Assembly: GCA_913040765.1 (NCBI GenBank)
Contig: CAJWIA010000007.1
Span: 1-17,866 of the forward strand
DNA length: 17,866 bases
Reading direction: 5' to 3'
Source: an uncultured Anaerolineales bacterium
GTDB lineage: Bacteria > Chloroflexota > Anaerolineae > Anaerolineales > UBA11657
A program made the position numbers and the translations under genes. The notes beneath the pieces were generated by a model. That model made no database searches. It worked only from the letters and a program-made list of their open reading frames with translations, and was not told the DNA's origin. Of this stretch, positions 10,779 to 17,434 are shown piece by piece. The stretch's first letter is position 1, and each line of letters opens with the position of its first letter.

Positions 10779-10790
10779 ACACACATTATA
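10779..10790 (-). promoter_or_regulatory. Leaderless-type start signal of nth
   Basis: The minus strand reads TATAATGTGTGTATG: a consensus -10 box, six bases and the ATG. Transcription would begin at or next to the start codon. There is no SD, and the region expected to hold the -35 box (10808-10813) is a poor match. Confidence 0.55.
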
Positions 10791-10859
10791 TCCTTGTACG
10801 CACAAATGACACTGAACCTTGATTTAAGATTGCGTTGCTGTGGCGTGACAGATCAAATG

Positions 10860-10887
10860 TTTACATACATGACGTATTTACATACAT
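10860..10887 (+). repeat. Direct repeat in the nth-serS intergenic region
   Basis: The 11-base unit TTTACATACAT occurs at 10860-10870 and 10877-10887, a 17-base period, in an AT-rich stretch about 45 bases upstream of the serS start. It could be a regulator-binding site or promoter elements (TTTACA resembles a -35 box), but no matching -10 at standard spacing settles this. No T-box leader is seen. Confidence 0.4.
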
Positions 10888-10932
10888 TATATATACTACT
10901 AGTTGATATTATTAGTAAGTAGGGAGAACACT

Positions 10933-12198
10933 ATGCTCGACATTCAACTAATTCGCCAAGATACTGAACATGTGCGAGCTGCACTTGCTATGCGCGGAAT
11001 TGAGTTCAATCTTGATGAAATACTAAATATTGACAAACAGCGTCGTGCACTTCTCCAAGAGACAGAGAGCCTCAAGGCTAATCGTAACGCTGTATCTAAA
11101 GACATTGGCCGTATGGACAACAATAAAGACCGTTCAAGATTGGTGGCTGAGATGCGCAAAGTTGGTGACCAGATATCTCAATTGGATCAACAAGTACGTG
11201 ATATTGAGTCGCAACTTTATGATCTTATGTTGGAAATACCCAATATTCCAGACTCTGACACACCCGAAGGAGCAACCGATAATGACAATGTAACTATTAG
11301 AGAAGTTGGCAAAGAGCGTGATTTTGATTTCGTCCCCAAACCACACTGGGACCTTGGAGTAGACCTTGGAATCATAGATTTTGAAAGAGGAGTAAAGCTT
11401 AGTGGATCTAGATTTTATGTCCTCAACAAAGCTGGTGCTAGATTACAGAGAGCACTTATAAGCTTTATGCTCGATTTACACACACGCCAGGGATACTCTG
11501 AGTGTTACTTACCTTTCATGGTTAAACAAATCAATTTTACAACTGCTGGCCAGCTGCCTAAATTTGCCGATAACATATACCACGACGTAGAAGATGATGC
11601 CTGGTTCGTTACCACAGCAGAGGTGCCACTGACAAATTTACATAGAGATGAAATACTAGATGCAGACACCTTACCCTTGTACTACACAGCATACACTCCA
11701 TGCTTCCGACGTGAGAAGGTCACAGCAGGCAAAGAAGTGCGTGGAATAAAAAGAGGTCACCAGTTTGATAAAGTGGAAATGTATGCACTTACCCACCCTG
11801 ATGAATCATATACCACTCTAGAAAAAATGCTTGCTGATGCAGAGGAAACTTGCAATAAGCTTGAGCTCCGTTATAGAGTCCGCAGGTTATGTACTGGGGA
11901 TTTAGGATTCGGATCACGCATTACCTATGACATAGAAGTCTGGGCACCAGGATGTAATGAATGGCTGGAAGTCTCTTCGATATCCAATTGTGGTGACTTT
12001 CAGTCTCGCAGGGCTAACACTCGCTTTAGACCAGCAAAAGGCGCGAAAACCAAATACTTGCATACTCTCAACGGATCTGGGCTTGGTCTTCCTCGCACTC
12101 TTATAGCAATATTAGAAAACAATCAACAACCCGATGGGACAATAACAATTCCTGAAGTGCTGCGTCCATGGATGTCTGGTGAAGAAAATATAGGATAG
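10933..12198 (+). CDS. serS: Seryl-tRNA synthetase
   Basis: Charges tRNA-Ser with serine; a cytosolic class II synthetase. The protein has 421 residues. The N-terminal ~110 residues are rich in K/R/E/Q and form the long tRNA-binding coiled coil. The catalytic core has TTAEVP (227-232), motif 2 CFRREK (257-262) followed by the RGHQFDKVE element, and motif 3 GSGLGLPRTLIAILEN (381-396). Residues 259-260 and 388 are the ATP-binding arginines. ATG 10933 is chosen over the upstream TTG at 10903 because AGGGAG (10921-10926) lies six bases before it and because MLDIQLIRQD matches the family N-terminus. Convergent with the Trm112-like gene. Confidence 0.97.
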   Translation: MLDIQLIRQDTEHVRAALAMRGIEFNLDEILNIDKQRRALLQETESLKANRNAVSKDIGRMDNNKDRSRLVAEMRKVGDQISQLDQQVRDIESQLYDLMLEIPNIPDSDTPEGATDNDNVTIREVGKERDFDFVPKPHWDLGVDLGIIDFERGVKLSGSRFYVLNKAGARLQRALISFMLDLHTRQGYSECYLPFMVKQINFTTAGQLPKFADNIYHDVEDDAWFVTTAEVPLTNLHRDEILDADTLPLYYTAYTPCFRREKVTAGKEVRGIKRGHQFDKVEMYALTHPDESYTTLEKMLADAEETCNKLELRYRVRRLCTGDLGFGSRITYDIEVWAPGCNEWLEVSSISNCGDFQSRRANTRFRPAKGAKTKYLHTLNGSGLGLPRTLIAILENNQQPDGTITIPEVLRPWMSGEENIG

Positions 12199-12229
12199 TT
12201 CAGCAGTAGCCAAGAAACAGCACAGGTTA

Positions 12230-12454
12230 CTAGCCCTTGGGGGGTGGAAACGGAAGCTCAGACACAGACACACCCACCCATTTATCTCCCTCATCAATCA
12301 ACATCACAGGTATATCATCTCGAATAGGATATTTGCGTCCACAACCATCTTCTGTACACACAAGCCAACTGGTTTGATTCAACTCTAAATTACCCTCAGC
12401 ATGCTGTACACATGCAGGACACCTTAGTATTTCCAACAAATCGTCACTGACCAT
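12230..12454 (-). CDS. Small Trm112-like zinc-ribbon protein (YcaR/YbaR type)
   Basis: 74 residues. The pattern LLEILRCPAC at the N-terminus, a second cysteine pair in VCTEDGCGRKYP, and I-R-D-D-I-P-V-M-L is typical of the Trm112-like family. The second pair is C-x4-C, wider than the usual C-x2-C. Bacterial members are small zinc proteins of poorly defined role; eukaryotic and archaeal relatives activate methyltransferases. The start at 12454 is supported by GGAGGT (12461-12466) six bases upstream; a longer open frame to 12541 has no such signal. The C-terminal tail is proline-rich (PFPPPKG). It converges with serS across about 31 bases. Confidence 0.85.
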   Translation of the reverse strand: MVSDDLLEILRCPACVQHAEGNLELNQTSWLVCTEDGCGRKYPIRDDIPVMLIDEGDKWVGVSVSELPFPPPKG

Positions 12455-12534
12455 TAAAACACCTCCGAAGCCAATATATACGCGAGTATACCATGAGACC
12501 CACATGAAATAAGTATTAGAGCACAAACTAGAAA

Positions 12535-12563
12535 TTGACAAACTAAAACAACATTTATATAAT
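12535..12563 (+). promoter_or_regulatory. Perfect consensus sigma-70 promoter upstream of the GntR regulator
   Basis: TTGACA (12535-12540), 17 bases, TATAAT (12558-12563): both hexamers match the bacterial consensus exactly at optimal spacing. Transcription would start near 12570, giving a leader of about 66 bases before the ATG at 12636. It could drive the regulator and possibly korAB behind it. Confidence 0.75.
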
Positions 12564-12635
12564 ATGAATAATCTGATTAGTCTTATAAATACAAACGGTC
12601 CCGCTTAGGGTTGTTATGATGTCAAGTGAAATTAT

Positions 12636-13301
12636 ATGATTGAATCAAAGATAGATTCTGATTTTCTAAGGTACTTGATCTCAAGTGGCTTCCAGCCAGG
12701 AGACAGAGTACCTCCACTAAACACCCTCACCGAAAAGCTAGGCTTGAGCATAAGCAAACTGCGTGAACAACTAGAAGTAGCACGCACGCTGGGACTTGTT
12801 GAGGTTAAACCACGTTCTGGTATACACTGCGCAGATTATGCCTTCTTCCCAGCCATAAAACAAACATTGTTGTTTGCCTTAGCTCTAGACAGTAGTTTGT
12901 TCAGTAAATTTAGTGAATTACGCCACTACATTGAAGTGAGTTTTTTTGCAGAAGCTGTAGCAGAATTGACTGAAGTCGACAAGTCCCATTTGCAATCTTT
13001 GATTGTAGACGCGCAAAAAAAACTAGAAGGCTCACCCATCCGTATCCCTCACCAGGAACATCGAGATTTACACTTGGAAATATTTCGACGACTCGACAAT
13101 CCCTTTGTACAGGGACTACTTGAAGCGTATTGGGAAGCTTATGAGGCAGTAGAGCTCAACGTATATACGGATATCAACTATCTTCATAGGCTGTGGAAGT
13201 ACCATGCTCTTATCATTGATGGGATTATCAATGATGATATCGAATCTTCTCTTAAAGCTCTAGTTGAACACACTGAACTCCTAAATATCAGAGACACTTA
13301 A
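12636..13301 (+). CDS. GntR-family (FadR/FCD subfamily) transcriptional regulator
   Basis: 221 residues. Residues about 5-65 form the GntR winged helix-turn-helix: GFQPGDRVPPLNTLTEKLGLS resembles the family's G-x-x-x-P-G-x-x-L-P-x-x-x-x-L-A-x-x-L-G-V-S, followed by KLREQLEVARTLGLVEVKPRSG. Residues about 75-217 are an all-helical FCD ligand-binding domain with His142, His146, His190 and His212 in the places where metal ligands usually sit. FCD regulators sense small carboxylic acids or acyl compounds and bind short inverted repeats. The gene lies 68 bases upstream of korA in the same direction, so control of korAB by a 2-oxoacid or related metabolite is a natural inference. The effector is unknown. 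No strong SD precedes the ATG. Confidence 0.88.
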   Translation: MIESKIDSDFLRYLISSGFQPGDRVPPLNTLTEKLGLSISKLREQLEVARTLGLVEVKPRSGIHCADYAFFPAIKQTLLFALALDSSLFSKFSELRHYIEVSFFAEAVAELTEVDKSHLQSLIVDAQKKLEGSPIRIPHQEHRDLHLEIFRRLDNPFVQGLLEAYWEAYEAVELNVYTDINYLHRLWKYHALIIDGIINDDIESSLKALVEHTELLNIRDT

Positions 13302-13369
13302 TATCACTAATAGTATTATGAACCTTGATACAAACACTTGTTTTGTACTAACCAACAGGAGAGCACATC

Positions 13370-15223
13370 TTGGTTAATAACCTAAAAGTAAATGATATTA
13401 ATGATATTGATGTTGATCAGAACATCAATATCATTAATGATTTTTCTATACAAGTAGCTACACCTAACGGCTCGGGCAGCCAGACTTCCAATTTAGTCCT
13501 ATTAAGATCATTATTCAAGATGGGTATACCTAGTAGTGGGAAAAATCTGTTTCCTTCTAACATACAGGGAATGCCTACTTGGTATACGATACGTTGCAGC
13601 CAAGAAGGGTATGTAGCACGCCGAGACAGCATCCAAATCATGGTGCTAATGAATCCTGAAACCGCCCTACAAGACATAAACAACATTCAATCTGGTGGTG
13701 TTTGCTTATATCCTAAAAGCGCCAAATACAATTTTGATCGTGAAGACATCACATATTACCCAATGCCAGTAAAACGTCTAGCGAAAGAATCAGGGGTTTC
13801 ATCTGCTCTACGTCCATATGTGTCCAACATGGTATATGTTGGAGTGCTGGCTTCTGTATTAAGTATTGACCTGTTGGAAATTGAAAGTGCTCTTAGTTGG
13901 CACTTTAAAGGTCGCCAAAAGCTGGTTGATACAAACATGCCTGTAATCCAAGCGGCCTTTGATTGGTCACGGGAAAACCTCACCAAGACCGACCGGTTCC
14001 AAGTTGAACGCACCAATTCAACAGATGGAACTATCATGGTAGATGGAAATTTCGCTGCAGCACTCGGTGCAATTTACGGAGGGGTAACAGTAATGGCGTG
14101 GTACCCTATCACACCTTCCACAAGCTTAGCAGACTCTCTAACCGAATATGCTAGGCTACTTCGTCACGATGCCGAAGGTCATGCTACTTATTCAATAATT
14201 CAAGCTGAAGACGAGCTTGCGGCAGCTGGCATGATAATGGGTGCAGGATGGGCAGGCGCACGTGCTATGACAGCAACCTCCGGGCCAGGCATTAGCTTAA
14301 TGTCCGAGTTTGCAGGATTCGGATACTATGCAGAGATACCAGCTGTTATATGGGATGTCCAACGTGTTGGACCAAGTACCGGTTTGCCTACACGTGTATC
14401 ACAAGGTGATCTAACAGCATGCTACTGGTCAAGCCACGGTGACACAGAACACATATGCTTGCTTCCAGGAAATGTAGCTGAGTGTTTTGAGTTTGGCTGG
14501 CGTGCCTTTGATATTGCAGAACAGTATCAAACCCCAGTATTCGTACTAAGCGATCTAGACCTCGGAATGAACAATTGGATGACTAAGCCATTTAACTATC
14601 CAGATAAACCTATGAATCGAGGTAAAGTGCTCACTGCTGATCAAGTCAATGAAAATGGGTTTAAGCGCTATTTTGACCTAGATGGCGACGGTATACCATA
14701 TCGAACTCTGCCTGGTACTGTTGCAAATGGAGCATCATACTTCACTCGTGGTAGCGGTCATGATGAATCAGCAAAATATAGCGAGGATCCACTAGACTAT
14801 GCAACCAATATGTCGCGATTACGACGTAAAATAGATTCGTCAAGAGAGACTATACCAGCACCTATAGTCGAGCATAACAAAACTGCAAGCATAGGTTTTG
14901 TGGGATTTGGCTCTACTGATCCAGCCATCATTGAAGCTCGCGACCGTCTAGCTGTTATTGGAGTAGCATCAAGCTATTTGCGTATACGTGCTTTGCCTGC
15001 TAGTTTGACAGTCTCAGACTTTATCGCATCTCATGAGAGAGTGTACGTGGTCGAAATGAACATTGAAGGACAATTGCACAAGTTGATTCAAATCCAGTCT
15101 CCGGAGTTGGCTACTAAAGTGTTGTCGCTAGCTCACTGTGATGGATTACCGCTTACAGCAAGCTACATTGTCAGCGAGATACTTGAACAAGAGAGAGGGC
15201 CCAATGGGAAAATCAAGGATTAA
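13370..15223 (+). CDS. korA: 2-oxoacid:ferredoxin oxidoreductase, fused gamma-alpha subunit
   Basis: With KorB it converts a 2-oxoacid (2-oxoglutarate or related) plus CoA to acyl-CoA and CO2, reducing ferredoxin. The 617 residues comprise an N-terminal gamma domain (about 25-200, starting with VATPNGSGSQTSN) and an alpha domain with YPITPSTSLAD (245-255), QAEDELAAAGMIMGAGWAGARAMTATSGPG and a C-terminal transketolase-like domain. The gamma-alpha order is that of two-subunit Kor/For enzymes. The start is TTG, supported by AGGAG (13357-13361) eight bases upstream. The first ~24 residues are an extra, Asn/Ile/Asp-rich segment encoded by a large hairpin. The stop lies inside korB. Substrate preference cannot be settled from sequence, so korA is a best guess. 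Confidence 0.9.
   Translation: MVNNLKVNDINDIDVDQNINIINDFSIQVATPNGSGSQTSNLVLLRSLFKMGIPSSGKNLFPSNIQGMPTWYTIRCSQEGYVARRDSIQIMVLMNPETALQDINNIQSGGVCLYPKSAKYNFDREDITYYPMPVKRLAKESGVSSALRPYVSNMVYVGVLASVLSIDLLEIESALSWHFKGRQKLVDTNMPVIQAAFDWSRENLTKTDRFQVERTNSTDGTIMVDGNFAAALGAIYGGVTVMAWYPITPSTSLADSLTEYARLLRHDAEGHATYSIIQAEDELAAAGMIMGAGWAGARAMTATSGPGISLMSEFAGFGYYAEIPAVIWDVQRVGPSTGLPTRVSQGDLTACYWSSHGDTEHICLLPGNVAECFEFGWRAFDIAEQYQTPVFVLSDLDLGMNNWMTKPFNYPDKPMNRGKVLTADQVNENGFKRYFDLDGDGIPYRTLPGTVANGASYFTRGSGHDESAKYSEDPLDYATNMSRLRRKIDSSRETIPAPIVEHNKTASIGFVGFGSTDPAIIEARDRLAVIGVASSYLRIRALPASLTVSDFIASHERVYVVEMNIEGQLHKLIQIQSPELATKVLSLAHCDGLPLTASYIVSEILEQERGPNGKIKD
13372..13382 (+). promoter_or_regulatory. Candidate operator: small palindrome overlapping the korA start
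   Basis: GGTTAATAACC is a perfect palindrome (5-base arms, one central base) beginning on the last base of the TTG start codon. GntR/FadR proteins bind short sites of the GGT...ACC type, and such a regulator is encoded immediately upstream. A second weaker inverted repeat (TACAAA...TTTGTA, 13329-13347) lies just before the SD. Function is inferred from position. Confidence 0.35.
13397..13438 (+). repeat. Perfect 18-bp inverted repeat with 6-base loop inside the start of korA
   Basis: Arms 13397-13414 and 13421-13438 are exact reverse complements around the loop GATCAG, covering codons 10-23. The stem is AT-rich (three G-C pairs). It is followed by GATTTTTCT, so in RNA it looks like a stem-loop plus U-run, placed 27 bases after the start codon. 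Its length makes chance very unlikely. It may act as an attenuator, a pausing signal or a DNA-binding site. Confidence 0.85.
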
Positions 15224-16232
15224 TACGAACCTGATAGGTCTTGAAAAGCAAGATTACAAAGGCAGTCCAACGACATTGTGTGCTGGTTGCGGACACAACT
15301 CAATATCTTCTCAAATAATAACTGCTGCTTTTGAACTTGGCCTACAACCAGAGCAAGTAATAAAGATTAGCGGTATTGGTTGCTCTAGCAAAAGCCCAGC
15401 ATACTTTATGAACAGGTCGTTTGCTTTTAATTCAGTTCATGGTCGTATGCCATCTGTGGCCAGTGGTGCCATGTTGGCTAATAGAAATTTAGTCACCATT
15501 GGTATTAGCGGGGATGGTGATACTGGTAGTATTGGCCTTGGTCAATTTAAACATGCCATGAGAAGAAACACTCCAATGATATATATTGTTGAAAACAACG
15601 GAGTATATGGATTAACAAAAGGACAATTCTCAGTCACAGCAGATGAAGGACAAAACCTCAAATATTATGGCAAAAACGACTTGCCTCCTCTAGACCTTTG
15701 TTTGGAAGCTATAGTAGCAGACTGCGGATTCGTAGCACGTTCATTTGCAGGAGACCCAAAACAGGTACGTCCCCTGCTAAAGGCTGCAATCAGTTATGAT
15801 GGCGCTGCACTACTAGACATCATCAGTCCTTGCGTAGCATTCAACAACACTAGTGATTCTACGAAAGGCTATGACTGGGTAAAAGAGCATGATGATCCGT
15901 TACATGACATTACCTACATACCAATTCAAGAAGAAGTCACAACACAATATGATCCTGGCGACACCAGCACGGTTACCCTGCATGACGGATCGCAAATCTT
16001 ACTTCGTAAACTCGATGAATCATATGATCCTACGGATAAATTAGGTGCCATACAAGCACTACAAAGTGCCAATAACGAAGAAAGTCTATTAACTGGACTG
16101 ATTTATTATGATCCAAATCGACCCAATCTGATCCAATCTGAGAATCTAGTGGAATCACCATTGGTCCAACTGACCACAGATGCTTTGCGCCCTAATGAAG
16201 AATCCCTAAGCCAGATTATGTCCAACCTATAA
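15204..16232 (+). CDS. korB: 2-oxoacid:ferredoxin oxidoreductase, beta (TPP-binding) subunit
   Basis: The beta subunit binds thiamine diphosphate and a [4Fe-4S] cluster. The 342 residues contain CAGCGH (26-31), a further cysteine in GIGCSSKSP, the TPP/Mg element GDGDTGS (103-109) and NNGVYGLTKGQ (131-141), all standard for KorB/PorB. The C-terminal ~70 residues, from about 270, form the usual tail. ATG 15204 overlaps the end of korA by 20 bases and follows GAGAGAGGG (15191-15199); the frame also opens further upstream inside korA but without a signal. The overlap indicates coupled translation of a two-subunit enzyme. Confidence 0.93.
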   Translation: MGKSRINTNLIGLEKQDYKGSPTTLCAGCGHNSISSQIITAAFELGLQPEQVIKISGIGCSSKSPAYFMNRSFAFNSVHGRMPSVASGAMLANRNLVTIGISGDGDTGSIGLGQFKHAMRRNTPMIYIVENNGVYGLTKGQFSVTADEGQNLKYYGKNDLPPLDLCLEAIVADCGFVARSFAGDPKQVRPLLKAAISYDGAALLDIISPCVAFNNTSDSTKGYDWVKEHDDPLHDITYIPIQEEVTTQYDPGDTSTVTLHDGSQILLRKLDESYDPTDKLGAIQALQSANNEESLLTGLIYYDPNRPNLIQSENLVESPLVQLTTDALRPNEESLSQIMSNL

Positions 16233-16260
16233 AAATGATAGCTCGCATCAGTACCAAATA

Positions 16261-17253
16261 ATGATCACAACACCAGATACAGAACTGCATGAAGCTTATC
16301 AGCATGCACAAACTGGCTGTGTTATGGTTAAACGAGACGCTTTAGGCTATATATGGACACACGGTCGCGATCGTCTTGATCTCATGCACCGACTCTCCAC
16401 AAATGACTTGCTAGACATGTCTGTACATGAAGTCAAGTCTACTGTACTCACAAATCCTATAGGTCGGACCGTAGACTATCTCATTATATTGAATCTTGAC
16501 AATAAATCACTAATAATAACAAGCCCGGGGAAATCGGACGTGGTGTCTAAGTGGATTATGAAATACATTTTTTTTCAGGACGATGTAACCCTACAGGTTT
16601 CAGACGAACATCTAGTTCAAACTGGGTTGTACGGACCTAAATCTCATGAGGTAGTAAACAAAATAGCTCCTGGCTTTTCCACACTGTCGCACAATCAAGC
16701 AGTTACCATAAGTGATAGTACGTGGATTATACGAGTTCCTCCCCCAGGTGGAATAGGATATGAAATCGTATCTGACCCTACTACAACACAAGATTTGCTT
16801 GAAATGGCAAAAACTGCAGGTGCAGTAAATTCTCCCTCCTCTTTATATGAATTACTAAGAATAGAGGCCGGATTACCTGGAGCAGGTCACGAAATTGATG
16901 CGTCTAATATTCCGTTAGAAATAGGGCTGCGCGATGCAATAAGTTTTACAAAAGGTTGTTACACAGGACAGGAAATAATTGCCCGGCTGGACTCCCGTAG
17001 AAAGCTCGCTAAAACATTAGTTGGTTTACTTTCTTCTGATAAGATACCAATCGATGCAACACTCAAAGCACCTGACGGAAGCTCTGGTGTTGTCACCAGC
17101 AGCACATACTCCCCTAATTTGGGGTGGATAGGCTTGGGACTTGTTAAGCCAACTGTATGTGGTCCAGGAACCACTCTGTCTGTGACAAAAGATGGGTTTT
17201 TAGGTAGTGCATCCGTATCAGCATTGCCATTCAAATCGCATTTGCCTGTATAG
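16261..17253 (+). CDS. ygfZ: YgfZ/GcvT-like folate-binding protein
   Basis: 330 residues with the aminomethyltransferase-like fold. The signature KGCYTGQE (231-238), with the conserved Cys233 and followed by IIARLDSRRK, is diagnostic for YgfZ. These tetrahydrofolate-binding proteins help assemble or repair certain Fe-S enzymes and are not the glycine-cleavage T-protein. LRIEAGLPGAGHEID (198-212) and the C-terminal barrel (LGWIGLGLV) fit. A position directly after korAB, whose product carries an Fe-S cluster, suits this role. No SD is seen. An eight-codon frame starting at 16235, just after the korB stop, ends in TAATG overlapping this ATG, so re-initiation is possible. Confidence 0.88.
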   Translation: MITTPDTELHEAYQHAQTGCVMVKRDALGYIWTHGRDRLDLMHRLSTNDLLDMSVHEVKSTVLTNPIGRTVDYLIILNLDNKSLIITSPGKSDVVSKWIMKYIFFQDDVTLQVSDEHLVQTGLYGPKSHEVVNKIAPGFSTLSHNQAVTISDSTWIIRVPPPGGIGYEIVSDPTTTQDLLEMAKTAGAVNSPSSLYELLRIEAGLPGAGHEIDASNIPLEIGLRDAISFTKGCYTGQEIIARLDSRRKLAKTLVGLLSSDKIPIDATLKAPDGSSGVVTSSTYSPNLGWIGLGLVKPTVCGPGTTLSVTKDGFLGSASVSALPFKSHLPV

Positions 17254-17352
17254 ATTAGGTCGGATTACCAACACAATACTAACCTCATACAGTCACACAA
17301 GGATATATAGTTTCACAAACTCATTGACTACATGATTCTGATATATACTGTG

Positions 17353-17380
17353 TATAATGTAATATGCTCTAGGGCATATT
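17353..17380 (+). promoter_or_regulatory. Candidate promoter and operator of the last gene
   Basis: TATAAT (17353-17358) is followed by an inverted repeat AATATGC-TCTAGG-GCATATT (17361-17380) lying over the expected transcription start, a classical place for a repressor site. A TTGACT at 17324-17329 is too far (23 bases) to pair well with it. A further small palindrome AGTTTCACAAACT is at 17309-17321. The leader would be about 70 bases. Confidence 0.45.
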
Positions 17381-17434
17381 TGTACTGTAACTATTACTGA
17401 TTGATATTTGTAACACTTACATCGGAGGTAACTG

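Noticed and set aside
10779..10805. Longer nth starting at TTG 10805
   Set aside because: No SD, and ATG 10778 gives the family's usual length with a consensus -10 box six bases upstream.
12199..12229. Possible terminator between the convergent serS and Trm112-like genes
   Set aside because: Only a weak CCAAG/CTTGG pairing across a long loop with no T-run; not supportable.
12455..12541. N-terminal extension of the Trm112-like protein to base 12541
   Set aside because: A good SD sits before the ATG at 12454, and the extension resembles no family sequence.
13212..13235. Inverted repeat ATCATTGAT ... ATCAATGAT near the end of the GntR gene
   Set aside because: The 9-bp arms lie inside a conserved helix of the FCD domain, so codon constraint plus chance explains them; no T-run follows.
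15138..15203. Longer korB start inside korA
   Set aside because: ATG 15204 has an SD and gives the normal KorB N-terminus; the extension is just korA in another frame.
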